A DNA stretch of 64,000 bases from Psychrobacter sp. UBA3480 (GTDB taxonomy: Bacteria > Pseudomonadota > Gammaproteobacteria > Pseudomonadales > Moraxellaceae), in contig NZ_DFQV01000020.1 in NCBI RefSeq assembly GCF_002377945.1, positions 427,081 through 491,080 on the forward strand, read 5' to 3'. Position numbers and translations under genes: made by a program. Position 1 is the first letter of the stretch, and every line of letters begins with the position of its first letter. Below, piece by piece: positions 37,493 to 46,766 of this stretch. The notes beneath the pieces are model-generated. The model saw nothing but the letters and a program-made list of their open reading frames with translations. It was not told where the DNA came from and searched no databases.

Positions 37493-39592
37493 ATGTTTTC
37501 TAAAATTCTAATCGCCAACCGTGGTGAAATTGCTTGCCGAGTGGCTGCGACTGCTAAGCGTCTTGGCGTCAGTACCGTTGCTGTTTATTCTGATGCGGAT
37601 CGTGAGGCCAAGCATGTGGCTGTCTGTGATGAAGCTATCTATTTAGGCGGTTCGGCACCAAAAGACAGTTATCTAAAAGGCGATGCTATTATTGCTATCG
37701 CTAAGCAGACGGGCGCCCAAGCAATCCATCCAGGATATGGGTTTTTGAGCGAAAATGCAGACTTTGCACAGGCTTGCCAAGATGCTGGTCTAGTATTTAT
37801 CGGTCCATCGGCGGATGCTATCCGTGCTATGGGCGGCAAGTCTGAGTCTAAGCGCTTGATGGAATCGGCTGGCGTGCCACTGATACCGGGCTATCATGGT
37901 GATAACCAAGATGCAAAGTTTTTGCAACAGCAGGCCGATAGTATTGGCTATCCTGTCTTGATTAAAGCGAGTGCAGGTGGCGGCGGTAAAGGCATGCGTA
38001 TCGTGGAGCAAAGCAGCGATTTTATTGACTTGTTAGATTCGTGTCGCCGAGAAGCGATTACCAGTTTTGGCAATGATCAAGTATTGGTCGAAAAGTATGC
38101 GCTAAAACCACGTCATATCGAAATCCAAATATTTGGCGATACGCACGGTAATTATGTGCATCTGTTTGAGCGTGATTGCTCAGTACAGCGTCGCCATCAA
38201 AAAGTACTAGAAGAAGCGCCAGCGCCCGGTGTCGATACTGCCATGCGTGAAGCGATGGGCACAGCGGCAATCGAAGCTGCACGTGCGGTCGATTACGTTG
38301 GTGCAGGTACGGTTGAATTCATCGTTGAGCAGCGTGAAGACTCTATGAATTTTTATTTCATGGAAATGAACACGCGCTTGCAAGTTGAGCATCCAGTCAG
38401 TGAAGCCATCACGGGTGTGGATTTGGTCGAGTGGCAGCTATTGGTCGCTGCGGGTCAGTCATTGCCAAAAACACAAGATGATTTGGCTATCAACGGTCAT
38501 GCAATTGAGGCGCGTATCTGTGCTGAAAACCCTGACAACAACTTCTTGCCAGCGACAGGAACTTTATTCACTTATCAAAAGCCTGAGCATAGTACCTTTA
38601 ACATTACCGATGTGCGTATCGATGATGGCGTACGTGAGGGTGATGTGATCAGTCCTTTTTACGACTCCATGATTGCCAAGCTTATCGTCCATGCTCCTAC
38701 GCGCGAGCAAGCGTTGGCGAGACTAGATCGTGCATTAGCGCAGACGCGTATCGTCGGTCTACCAAATAACGTGGCATTTTTGCGTTATATTTTAAATACC
38801 GATTCATTTAGCAAAGCCAATCTCGATACGGCATTGATAGAGCGCGAGCAGGATAAGCTTTTTGATCAGCATCCGCTTGGATTATCGACGCTTGTGGTGA
38901 CAGCTATTACGCAGCAGCTTGCGAGTGAAGCGACCATGCAGGGTTCAGATCCATTCAACAAGCCGACGGGTTTCCGTGCTTATAGCGATTATACTCGTTC
39001 ATTTAGCTTGGTTTATGATGAGCAAGCCTACAGCGCTCGCATCAGTAATTGGCATAATGCGAGTTGTGCTGATAGCAAAAAAGGCGGCGATAATCTCAGT
39101 AGCTTTACGCTTGTCATTGGTAAAGAAATCGCGAATACGCAGGATGATAGCAATATCAATGTAGCGGCTCAGACCGAAACGGTTTATGAAGGTCAGATCA
39201 GCTATGACAGCAGTGACGCGCACAATCATACCTTATGGTTAGAGGGTGCACGTATCAATGCCCAAAGCTGGGTGAATAACGAGACGGTCTATGTGTTCAC
39301 AGATAGCGGACGTGATGAAATTACGCTTATTGATATCATGGCACATGTGGGTGAAGACACAGCAGCGGTTGGCAGTTTGAAGTCACCAATGCCAGGACAA
39401 GTGGTTGCATTCAAAGTAGCTGTTGGTGATACTGTGAAAAAAGGCGAACCACTTGCCGTCATCGAAGCCATGAAAATCGAACATACGATTACCGCACCGA
39501 CAGATGGTGTGGTAGCAGAGCTATTATTTGCAGCAGGTGACTTGGTCGCTGATGGCGATGAGCTACTGCGCATCGATAGTGAGAGCGCATAG
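37493..39592 (+). CDS. liuD: Methylcrotonoyl-CoA carboxylase biotin-carrying (alpha) subunit
   Basis: 699 residues. The N-terminal 450 form a biotin carboxylase: KILIANRGEIACRV, the ATP-grasp glycine loop KASAGGGGKGMRIV, and FMEMNTRLQVEHPVSE. The C-terminal 75 residues are a biotinyl domain with the acceptor lysine in EAMKIEHT (K661). The roughly 120-residue stretch between (about 480-610) is the variable BT region that holds the beta subunit. It carboxylates biotin with bicarbonate and ATP for LiuB. The nearby birA encodes the enzyme that would attach the biotin. Confidence 0.95.
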   Translation: MFSKILIANRGEIACRVAATAKRLGVSTVAVYSDADREAKHVAVCDEAIYLGGSAPKDSYLKGDAIIAIAKQTGAQAIHPGYGFLSENADFAQACQDAGLVFIGPSADAIRAMGGKSESKRLMESAGVPLIPGYHGDNQDAKFLQQQADSIGYPVLIKASAGGGGKGMRIVEQSSDFIDLLDSCRREAITSFGNDQVLVEKYALKPRHIEIQIFGDTHGNYVHLFERDCSVQRRHQKVLEEAPAPGVDTAMREAMGTAAIEAARAVDYVGAGTVEFIVEQREDSMNFYFMEMNTRLQVEHPVSEAITGVDLVEWQLLVAAGQSLPKTQDDLAINGHAIEARICAENPDNNFLPATGTLFTYQKPEHSTFNITDVRIDDGVREGDVISPFYDSMIAKLIVHAPTREQALARLDRALAQTRIVGLPNNVAFLRYILNTDSFSKANLDTALIEREQDKLFDQHPLGLSTLVVTAITQQLASEATMQGSDPFNKPTGFRAYSDYTRSFSLVYDEQAYSARISNWHNASCADSKKGGDNLSSFTLVIGKEIANTQDDSNINVAAQTETVYEGQISYDSSDAHNHTLWLEGARINAQSWVNNETVYVFTDSGRDEITLIDIMAHVGEDTAAVGSLKSPMPGQVVAFKVAVGDTVKKGEPLAVIEAMKIEHTITAPTDGVVAELLFAAGDLVADGDELLRIDSESA

Positions 39593-39651
39593 CTGACGAA
39601 GCCTAATAAAAAAGCCTCATAAAAGGGCAAATAACAAATAGGACGACAAGT

Positions 39652-40587
39652 ATGAGCCATTTGTATCCAGAGCATTCGTACCCTGAACAGGTCACCATCG
39701 TTGATGTCAGTCCACGTGATGGACTACAAAACGAATCCATGACGGTACCGACTGAAGTTAAGCAAACGCTCATTAATGATTTAATTGCGGCGGGTGTCAA
39801 AAAATTGGAAGCGACCAGTTTTGTTTCGCCAAAGTGGGTACCACAAATGGGTGATAACAGCGAGTTGCTTGACGCACTCGCGCCTACGCGGCAGACAGAC
39901 ATTTGCTACTCAGTATTAGTACCTAATATGCGCGGCTTTGAGAATGCCATCGCATATCGTCCTGATGAAATCGTTATCTTTGGCTCAGCGAGTGAAACCT
40001 TTAGTCAAAAAAACATCAATTGTAGTATCGATGAGAGTATCGAGCGTTTTGCACCAGTGGCTGCGGCAGCAAAAGCGCAAGGCATCAAGGTACGTGGCGT
40101 GATTTCTTGCACCGTAGGTTGTCCCTATGAAGGCGAGATTGACCCTAGCCAAGTAGCGTATGTCACCAAGCGTTTGATTGAGATCGGTTCAGAGCAGATT
40201 GGCATTGCCGATACGATCGGTGTGGGTACACCGCTCAAAGTACAACGAGCCTTGCAGGCAGCACTTGAGTATGCCGATATCTCTATGCTATCGGGTCATT
40301 TTCATGATACTTATGGTCAAGCATTGAGCAATACGCTAGTCGCACTACAAATGGGTGTCAGTGAGTTTGATACCTCCGTCGCTGGCTTGGGCGGTTGTCC
40401 TTATGCCAAAGGCGCAACGGGCAATGTCGCGACTGAAGATGTGGTGTATATGTTGCATGGTATGGGTATCAGCACAGGCATCGATTTGGATAAGTTGGTC
40501 GTGGCAGGCGAACGTATCAGTGCGTTCTTAAAGCGTCCGAATGGCTCAAACGTAGCACGTGCCATCATTAATAAACGCCATCAATAA
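39652..40587 (+). CDS. liuE: Hydroxymethylglutaryl-CoA lyase
   Basis: 311 residues. Cleaves HMG-CoA into acetyl-CoA and acetoacetate, the last step of leucine breakdown. VDVSPRDGLQNE near the N-terminus carries the metal-binding and catalytic Arg/Asp; SGHFHDTYGQALSNTL gives the His metal ligands; and GLGGCPYAKGATGNVATEDVVYML includes the catalytic Cys of the HMG-CoA lyase signature. It follows liuD by 59 bp and is surely cotranscribed. Confidence 0.95.
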   Translation: MSHLYPEHSYPEQVTIVDVSPRDGLQNESMTVPTEVKQTLINDLIAAGVKKLEATSFVSPKWVPQMGDNSELLDALAPTRQTDICYSVLVPNMRGFENAIAYRPDEIVIFGSASETFSQKNINCSIDESIERFAPVAAAAKAQGIKVRGVISCTVGCPYEGEIDPSQVAYVTKRLIEIGSEQIGIADTIGVGTPLKVQRALQAALEYADISMLSGHFHDTYGQALSNTLVALQMGVSEFDTSVAGLGGCPYAKGATGNVATEDVVYMLHGMGISTGIDLDKLVVAGERISAFLKRPNGSNVARAIINKRHQ

Positions 40588-40602
40588 ACGTCAGTCTTAA
40601 AT

Positions 40603-40710
40603 AGTATAGTCAATGCACTGTGAAGGTATGACAGCGTTAACCTCGTTTGAAGTATTCGATATACATCTACACTCGGTTGCCTTGTCACAGTTTCACATTG
40701 AGTTGACTAT
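40603..40710 (+). repeat. Dispersed inverted-end repeat, copy D
   Basis: A full-length copy between liuE and liuA. Left end TATAGTCAATGCACTGTGAA and right end TTCACATTGAGTTGACTAT are imperfect reverse complements. The core ACAGCGTTAACCTCG...CTACACTCGGTTGCCTTGT matches copies A, B and F. Confidence 0.88.
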
Positions 40711-40802
40711 GACATTAAAAACGGTAGCAAAAATACAGTTATATTGGCTTTAAAAAACGGATTAAAATTCGAAAATTAAATATTAAAATATAAGGAATGG
40801 TT

Positions 40803-41990
40803 ATGAGTTTACCTGGATTAAATTTTCAACTTGGCGAAGATATTGACGCGCTACGTGATGTCGTACAGCAGTTTGCGGCAAACGAGATCGCTCCACGTGC
40901 TGCTGAGATTGATAGCAGCGATGAATTCCCAATGGATTTATGGCAGAAGATGGGTGACCTCGGTCTACATGGTATTACTGTTCCTGAAGAGTACGGTGGC
41001 TCTAATATGGGCTACGTCGCCCATATGGTCGCGATGGAAGAGATTAGCCGAGCTTCGGCATCGGTAGCACTGAGTTATGGCGCACACTCTAATCTGTGTA
41101 TCAACCAAATCAAACGTAACGGCTCTGAGGCACAAAAGCAGAAATATCTGCCAAAACTAATCAGCGGTGAATTCATCGGTGCATTGGCAATGAGTGAGAC
41201 AGGCGCTGGCTCAGACGTGGTTAGTATGAAACTAAAAGCAGAAGAAAAAGACGGCAGCTATGTGTTGAACGGTAGCAAGATGTGGATTACCAATGGCCCT
41301 GATGCGGACGTGATGGTGGTCTATGCTAAGACCAATCCTGAATTAGGTGCAAAAGGCATGACGGCCTTTATTGTTGAAAAAGGTATGGAAGGCTTTGGTA
41401 CCGCACAAAAGCTAGACAAGCTCGGCATGCGTGGTAGTCATACTGGCGAGATGACTTTTAATAATGTAAAAGTACCAAGCGAAAATATCTTGGGCAGTCT
41501 AAATGAGGGCGTTAAGGTACTGATGAGTGGTCTAGATTACGAGCGCGCTGTATTGGCTGCAGGTCCTATCGGTATCATGCAAGCGGTGATGGACAATGTG
41601 GTGCCTTATATTCACGACCGTAAACAGTTTGGTCAAGCGATCGGTGAGTTCCAGCTTATTCAAGGTAAAGTTGCGGACATGTATACCATACTGCAAGCAG
41701 GTCGTAGCTTCTTATACACCGTTGGTAAAAACCTCGATATGTTGGACGCGCGCGGTGCTGGTCATAGTCGAGAAGTGCGTAAAGATTGCGCCAGTGTGAT
41801 TCTATGGTGTGCCGAAAAAGCCACATGGATGGCAGGCGAGGGCATTCAAATATTTGGCGGTAATGGCTATACCAATGAATATCCACTTGGTCGCTACTGG
41901 CGCGATGCCAAGCTGTATGAGATTGGCGCAGGTACCAGTGAAATTCGCCGTATGCTAGTCGGTCGTGAGTTATTTAACGAGACTAAGTAA
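40803..41990 (+). CDS. liuA: Isovaleryl-CoA dehydrogenase
   Basis: 395 residues of the acyl-CoA dehydrogenase family, oxidising isovaleryl-CoA to 3-methylcrotonyl-CoA with FAD and passing electrons to ETF. Family motifs: the FAD loop [36 protein letters not shown], and the C-terminal [16 protein letters not shown]. The [13 protein letters not shown] segment carries the Glu used as catalytic base in isovaleryl-CoA dehydrogenases, which supports this substrate. ATG 40803 has AAGGAA at proper spacing; ATG 40797 is too close. In many bacteria liuA opens the operon, here it is last. Confidence 0.94.
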   Translation: MSLPGLNFQLGEDIDALRDVVQQFAANEIAPRAAEIDSSDEFPMDLWQKMGDLGLHGITVPEEYGGSNMGYVAHMVAMEEISRASASVALSYGAHSNLCINQIKRNGSEAQKQKYLPKLISGEFIGALAMSETGAGSDVVSMKLKAEEKDGSYVLNGSKMWITNGPDADVMVVYAKTNPELGAKGMTAFIVEKGMEGFGTAQKLDKLGMRGSHTGEMTFNNVKVPSENILGSLNEGVKVLMSGLDYERAVLAAGPIGIMQAVMDNVVPYIHDRKQFGQAIGEFQLIQGKVADMYTILQAGRSFLYTVGKNLDMLDARGAGHSREVRKDCASVILWCAEKATWMAGEGIQIFGGNGYTNEYPLGRYWRDAKLYEIGAGTSEIRRMLVGRELFNETK

Positions 41991-42032
41991 GAAGGAGCTA
42001 ATGACGCCTTAGCTATTTTCTGACAGTAAAAT

Positions 42033-42067
42033 AAAAAAGCAGCTCGCTTAAAACGTGCTGCTTTTTT
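42033..42067. terminator. Bidirectional terminator between liuA and coaX
   Basis: AAAAAAGCAGC (42033-42043) pairs with GCTGCTTTTTT (42057-42067), with additional CG pairing inside the loop, between convergent operons. Confidence 0.92.
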
Positions 42068-42101
42068 CATGTCAACGTCAAACCGAATTATCTATAAGCG
42101 G

Positions 42102-42830
42102 CTAAGACTTATTGCGATAATCAAAGTATCTTGCCAACCCATTTAATAGCAAATCATCACGCAAGCGTACTGGGCGATTAACGTGCTGCGAAATAATAGC
42201 GGCATCACCGCCTGTCATAATCAATTCAAAATTAGGGTGACGATGGCTAATCTCGTTGATCGCGCCGACGATTGAGAGCAAAATACCGCGGTGCACCGCG
42301 TCTTGAGTGGTCAAGCCTTGGCTGACGCTATCAAAAGTACCGTTCGAGATGGTGATTTGCTTAGTACCAGAGAACAGTGACTCGCGCTGTAGATAGATGC
42401 TGGGGAAAATATAACCACCCAGATGCTCAGCATGATCAATCAAATCAATGGTCACCGCTGTACCGCAACCAATCACACATTGACGTTTTTTCTTATCGAC
42501 CGCACCGAGCATCTGTAGCCAGCGATCACAGCCGAGCTGCTGATCATTGTAAGCACTTTTCATCAGAGTATGTGCTGCATCGACATGGACAAACTCGAAC
42601 GGAATATTCAAACGACTGAGTGTATCTGATACTTTGGCATTGAGATTGTCGCCTAATACTGATGAGATACCAATAAAGTCAGGTGCATAACGCTCAAAGC
42701 GATCCGTCAGACCCATAAGTAGTTCGGCAGGCGCTTGCAGGTGCTGCTTAGCATCATGCGCGACTATTTGTCCGATATCATCGGTTAGCCAGTATTTTAG
42801 GCGGGTATTTCCAAGATCAAGCCAGAGCAT
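42102..42830 (-). CDS. coaX: Type III pantothenate kinase
   Basis: 242 residues, the ATP-dependent first step of coenzyme A synthesis, cytoplasmic. Type III features: LWLDLGNTRLKYWLTDD at the N-terminus (phosphate-binding, catalytic Asp), the GCDRWLQMLGA motif near residue 100, GCGTAVTIDLI and MTGGDAA near the C-terminus. It follows birA by 59 bp on the minus strand, an arrangement common in gammaproteobacteria. Confidence 0.94.
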   Translation of the reverse strand: MLWLDLGNTRLKYWLTDDIGQIVAHDAKQHLQAPAELLMGLTDRFERYAPDFIGISSVLGDNLNAKVSDTLSRLNIPFEFVHVDAAHTLMKSAYNDQQLGCDRWLQMLGAVDKKKRQCVIGCGTAVTIDLIDHAEHLGGYIFPSIYLQRESLFSGTKQITISNGTFDSVSQGLTTQDAVHRGILLSIVGAINEISHRHPNFELIMTGGDAAIISQHVNRPVRLRDDLLLNGLARYFDYRNKS

Positions 42831-42889
42831 AAAAGTCCCTTTATATAGTGCTCGTTAATGATGGTGTTCATCAATATAGTTGTCTAAGC

Positions 42890-43891
42890 CTAATAAATAA
42901 CGTCGATGCGTCCAGTAAAAAGCGTAGAAATCTTACCGCTATCTTGGCGCAATTGCAAACAGCCATGTGTGTCGACACCGCAAGCGATTCCCGTCACAAC
43001 TTTTTCTTCGTTATTATAGTCTTGCGTGACGCGTAAGCGAAGACCTGATAGCGCATCCATCATCGCAAACTGCTCCAAAAAACTATCCAAATAATAAGTA
43101 TGACCCGTTGGCTGTTCTATGCCCAAATGCTCAAAGCGTGTCATCGCCGCCATCAATGCTTTGCACATCTGCTGATAGAGCATTGGTAAATCTGGTAGGC
43201 TCGCAGATCGTGTCTCTAAAGGTAGCCTTTCATTAATGTCTTGTAAGCTAATCGCTTGGTAGCTCATACCCTCAGATGTTTGTGTGGTGAGCTTTGGTGC
43301 TGCTTGTACGTTTAGGCCAATACCTAACACCACACCGACCAACCTACCAGATTTCGTCACTGGCTCTATCAAAATCCCAGCCAGTTTATTAAAGGGTAGG
43401 GTACGCTGATTTGCTACATCACTATTCAATGCTGTTTCCAATACCGAGCTGTCCGTCATAGATTGCACTTTAGATAGCTCTTTAGATAGCTCTTCAGATT
43501 GGCTCTGAGCTTGCTGATAAAAACCCAAGTCATTTGCCCATTTCACACCAATTGGCGTCAGTCCCTGCGCTTGTAGTTGCTCGTTCAACATTTGAATGAC
43601 GGGCATTTTTGCCAGCTCAAGACCAATGATGAGCGATAATAAGCCACTGATCGGCATATGCACAGGATGGTATAGCGACAGATAGACATTGCCGCGCGGT
43701 GATTGCCACGAGCGCCCGTGCTGACCACGACCTGCGCTTTGGGCTTCCGCGGTTAAAACGTGTACGGTGGCGACATCTAACGACCCGTTTTGCAAGGCTT
43801 CTATTAGCTCGCTATTGGTCGAGGCGCTACTAGCCACATGACGGTGATTGAGCTCGGATAAATAGGTAGAGAAACTAGTGAGTGGCGGCAT
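42890..43891 (-). CDS. birA: Biotin--[acetyl-CoA carboxylase] ligase
   Basis: 333 residues. Adenylates biotin and attaches it to carrier-protein lysines. The biotin/ATP loop GRGQHGRSWQSPRGNVYLSL, the WANDLGFY motif (catalytic Lys within GVKWAND), and the LAGILIEPV stretch are present, as is a C-terminal SH3-like domain. No N-terminal helix-turn-helix is seen, so it is a monofunctional ligase, not the BirA repressor. A poorly conserved insert around residues 125-170 lengthens the central domain. Confidence 0.92.
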   Translation of the reverse strand: MPPLTSFSTYLSELNHRHVASSASTNSELIEALQNGSLDVATVHVLTAEAQSAGRGQHGRSWQSPRGNVYLSLYHPVHMPISGLLSLIIGLELAKMPVIQMLNEQLQAQGLTPIGVKWANDLGFYQQAQSQSEELSKELSKVQSMTDSSVLETALNSDVANQRTLPFNKLAGILIEPVTKSGRLVGVVLGIGLNVQAAPKLTTQTSEGMSYQAISLQDINERLPLETRSASLPDLPMLYQQMCKALMAAMTRFEHLGIEQPTGHTYYLDSFLEQFAMMDALSGLRLRVTQDYNNEEKVVTGIACGVDTHGCLQLRQDSGKISTLFTGRIDVIY

Positions 43892-44063
43892 AAGTTTAGT
43901 CGATGTGGTTAAAGGAAACTTTGATATACTGAGCGATTGTTGCGGTCAGACAGTACCGAGTAAACAGCATAAAGGTCACGCTGAGATTTGGCAAATACAA
44001 TTAAGCACGCCTAAGCGCTAGTGAGTACTATAGCGCCAGTCAGTATTATAAAAGGTTCGTTCT

Positions 44064-44870
44064 ATGATGTTATATGTGTGGTTTGTGATTGCAGGCGCGT
44101 TTGCCGGTGTCAGCGCGGGCTTGTTTGGCGTCGGCGGTGGCATGATTATCGTGCCGGCTTTGGTCTGGATTTTTACCGCTTATGACTTTTCGCCAGAAGT
44201 AATCACCCATTTGGCCATTGGGACGTCATTGGCGACCATCGTTGTAACTTCAATCAGCTCACTGACTGCACATAACAAGCGCGGCGGTGTACGCTGGGAA
44301 GTATGGCGCAAGATGGCGCTTGGATTGGTCATCGGTAGTTTGGTCGGTGCTGGTATCGCGGATATGATTGATGGGCAAGCGCTACAGGCTATTATTGGTT
44401 TCGGTGCGCTATTGGTCGCTCTAAAAATGCTGTTCTTTTCGAATAAAGAGCAGGTGGGCAAACCGTTACCATCGGCCGGTGTCCAGTTTGGTGCTGGTAC
44501 GGGTATTGGTATGGCGTCCTCTATTTTTGGCATTGGTGGCGGCAGCTTGACCGTACCGTTCTTGAACTGGGCAGGACTGCCGATGAAGCAATCGGTTGGC
44601 ACATCAGCGGCATGCGGTCTACCAATTGCACTGGCTGGAGCAGCAGGGTTTGCTTGGTTCGGTCAAGACGTGGTCAATCTACCTGAGGGCACGATAGGAT
44701 TTGTCCATGTCACAGGATTCTTGTTTATTTCAGTCGCCAGCTTTGCGATGGCAAAAGTCGGTGCCAAGCTTGCCCATGTCTTACCTGCGCTAATGCTTAA
44801 GCGCGCATTTGGCATATTATTAATATTTGCTGGAGGGCAGTTGTTATTGAGTGGGCTTGGAATGTTGTAA
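44064..44870 (+). CDS. TauE/SafE (DUF81) family membrane transporter
   Basis: 268 residues with about eight hydrophobic segments. The two halves repeat a glycine motif: GVSAGLFGVGGGMIIVPAL at the N-terminus and GMASSIFGIGGGSLTVPFL in the middle, the hallmark of TauE/SafE proteins that export sulfite, sulfoacetate or related organosulfonates. Substrate here is unknown. It is divergent from birA and followed closely by a small unknown gene. Confidence 0.88.
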   Translation: MMLYVWFVIAGAFAGVSAGLFGVGGGMIIVPALVWIFTAYDFSPEVITHLAIGTSLATIVVTSISSLTAHNKRGGVRWEVWRKMALGLVIGSLVGAGIADMIDGQALQAIIGFGALLVALKMLFFSNKEQVGKPLPSAGVQFGAGTGIGMASSIFGIGGGSLTVPFLNWAGLPMKQSVGTSAACGLPIALAGAAGFAWFGQDVVNLPEGTIGFVHVTGFLFISVASFAMAKVGAKLAHVLPALMLKRAFGILLIFAGGQLLLSGLGML

Positions 44871-44915
44871 GAAACCAATTGTTTTTAATTTTGATTATTA
44901 TATAGAGAGTTAAAA

Positions 44916-45392
44916 ATGTTTGCAGTAATAGCTAGTCTCTTAGGAGTTCTCATTGGTGGACTACTTCCTTATATAACGAATAAACAAATACATAAGCATG
45001 ATATTGATAAATTAAAGTTAGAACATAATAAGGAAGTGAAAGTTTTTACACGTGAAAAGTATGAGCAATTAACTGTTAAGTTGTATCGCCTAGCTTATAT
45101 GGCTTACGAAGGCGTATATCATCGTTCAAGAAATGAAAACCTAAATTTTACGATGGAGACATTCATGATGTTAATGGCTGAAGTTGATACCTTAGTCATG
45201 CTTCATTTCCCTTTGTTAGAAGATGATTACGAAAAATTTTCTAAACAACTCGTTAAATTATATATCGAATTATTTTCTGGTAGTTTCGGACAGTGTGAGG
45301 TTGCTAAAGAAGCATTTGACAGAGAAACTGATAACCTATTAAAAGTTGTTAAACAACATGCTGATGAATATACGCAAATAGTCACGTCTTAG
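44916..45392 (+). CDS. Small membrane-anchored protein, unknown function
   Basis: 158 residues. A single N-terminal hydrophobic helix (MFAVIASLLGVLIGGLLPYI) is followed by a charged, mostly helical region beginning KQIHKHDIDKLKLEHNKEVK, which looks like coiled coil. No lipobox and no recognised domain. It is markedly AT-rich and begins 45 bp after the TauE gene. GAGAG lies upstream of the ATG. I do not recognise it; a role next to the following unknown gene is only a guess. Confidence 0.65.
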   Translation: MFAVIASLLGVLIGGLLPYITNKQIHKHDIDKLKLEHNKEVKVFTREKYEQLTVKLYRLAYMAYEGVYHRSRNENLNFTMETFMMLMAEVDTLVMLHFPLLEDDYEKFSKQLVKLYIELFSGSFGQCEVAKEAFDRETDNLLKVVKQHADEYTQIVTS

Positions 45393-45489
45393 GAGTAGCC
45401 TTATTTCCTTTACTAACTTCCATTGACTGCCTTTTGAAAGATTATAGTCTTAGAGAGTGGTGGTATCGTCTGTGTCAGCCATAAATACC

Positions 45490-45600
45490 ACAATTTCAGG
45501 TAGAATAGCCGCCTGTTTTTGCTATGTTTATTGTTCCTTTATGTGTCTAAAACCTCTAAAGCTAAAAGGCTTCAAATCCTTAGATAAACTTGACATGTTG
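45490..45600 (+). pseudogene. Decayed duplicate of the smc promoter region and first codons
   Basis: 45490-45524 is identical over 35 bases to 46716-46750, upstream of smc, and similarity continues through the start codon. The frame at 45541 reads MCLKPLKLKGFKSLDK against MRLKSLKLAGFKSFAN of Smc, then diverges. About 95 bp are shared, at a distance of 1226 bp. Repeat copy E begins exactly where the smc homology fades. Confidence 0.85.
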
Positions 45601-45706
45601 TATAGTCGATTCAATTTAAAAATAGTACAAGGCAATCGAGTGTAGACATATATCTGATACCTCAAGCGAGGTTAACGCTGTAATACTTGTACAGTGGAAT
45701 AACTAT
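45601..45706 (-). repeat. Dispersed inverted-end repeat, copy E (reverse orientation)
   Basis: The reverse complement of the copies A/B type: starts TATAGTCGATTCAATTTAAA, then AGTACAAGGCAATCGAGTGTAGA, AGCGAGGTTAACGCTGTAATAC and ends AACTATA. It abuts the truncated smc duplicate and lies 52 bp before the unknown gene at 45759. Confidence 0.88.
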
Positions 45707-45758
45707 AGCAATGACAGACCTTATAAAGCTAGTATGCAAACCGTGAGATATTATTAGT

Positions 45759-46700
45759 ATGAAAGCTGCAGAAAAATACCGCCGTGTTTTCGGCTCAATG
45801 AATCATTTAAAAGACCAGTTATCATGGACGACAGGTCTCTCTAATATGGTAGAGTTTTTGGCATGGGAGCCGCAGCGTATTTTAGGTATTACTAAAAAGC
45901 AATACGTACGCCAAATCATTGAGTGGGCGGCTCATCCAGAGTTAAAGGATAAAAATATAGAAGAGATTGAGCAATCAGTCATCAAAAAGCTCAATACAAA
46001 AATGAATGAGACTGAGCAGCTAGAGACGTATTCAACGCAAACGATGGGTATCTGTAATGCGAGAGAAGCCGTGCGCCGCGTAACGTTCTTTTCTGAAGAC
46101 TATCTCAATAAAGAGTTCGATATTTTTTTGAGTTTGTGCAGTGATGTCTACTTGGACTTATTTTATCAGCAATTTATCAACTTTGAGCCAAGTGGGTCAT
46201 GGTCGACACATGGTAATAGCGGCATGTTTGAAAACAGTACAGAGCTAAAAGCAATGTATATGGACAACCTAGCCTATAACCATCAGGGGAATGTATTGAT
46301 AGCGAATGAGTTAAAACTCGCTGGTTGGAAAAACCCAGACCCAATCCTAAAGTATTGTTTGATGTATGAGCACTTATTAGAAAAAGGCTTTATCGATAAA
46401 GGGGCAAAGTTTTTGCTGTTATTTATCGGTGGTGACGCGCTAAAGCAAAACAAGCAAACGCTCGTAGATCGGGAGCTGGCTTTATGTCATAAACGGCCAA
46501 GAAAGTATCAGCATTTGCTAAGACCAGAGCTGTTAGAAATAGTCGATCACTTAAAAGTAGCAAGTATCTCTTGGTCAGCCTTCATCGAGTTTAATAATCG
46601 CTACTTAGCAGAAAATAGCGTCTGCCAAGTGGAGCAAAAACTGCTGCGAGGGTTCCATCAAAGCCTTGAATCAAAATCGTTTATGCACTTAGCCGTTTAA
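45759..46700 (+). CDS. Unknown 313-residue protein inserted upstream of smc
   Basis: 313 residues, cytoplasmic by composition, largely helical, with no signal peptide, membrane segment or motif I recognise. Notable stretches are ILGITKKQYVRQIIEWAAHPELKDKN near the N-terminus, EPSGSWSTHGNSGMFENST in the middle, and ELALCHKRPRKYQHLLRPELLEIV near the C-terminus. It lies between two copies of the smc 5' region, so it probably arrived or was trapped by the duplication event. Codon use is more AT-rich than smc. A stand-alone defence or stress role is possible but unsupported. Confidence 0.7.
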   Translation: MKAAEKYRRVFGSMNHLKDQLSWTTGLSNMVEFLAWEPQRILGITKKQYVRQIIEWAAHPELKDKNIEEIEQSVIKKLNTKMNETEQLETYSTQTMGICNAREAVRRVTFFSEDYLNKEFDIFLSLCSDVYLDLFYQQFINFEPSGSWSTHGNSGMFENSTELKAMYMDNLAYNHQGNVLIANELKLAGWKNPDPILKYCLMYEHLLEKGFIDKGAKFLLLFIGGDALKQNKQTLVDRELALCHKRPRKYQHLLRPELLEIVDHLKVASISWSAFIEFNNRYLAENSVCQVEQKLLRGFHQSLESKSFMHLAV

Positions 46701-46766
46701 CCCTAAAAACCCACTACAATTTCAGGTAGAATAGCCGCCTGTTTTTGCTAAGTTTATTGACTCTTC

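Noticed and set aside
45457..45645. 62-codon frame containing the smc-like start
   Set aside because: The resemblance to Smc comes from a decayed duplicate of about 15 codons; not a functional gene, described as a pseudogene fragment.
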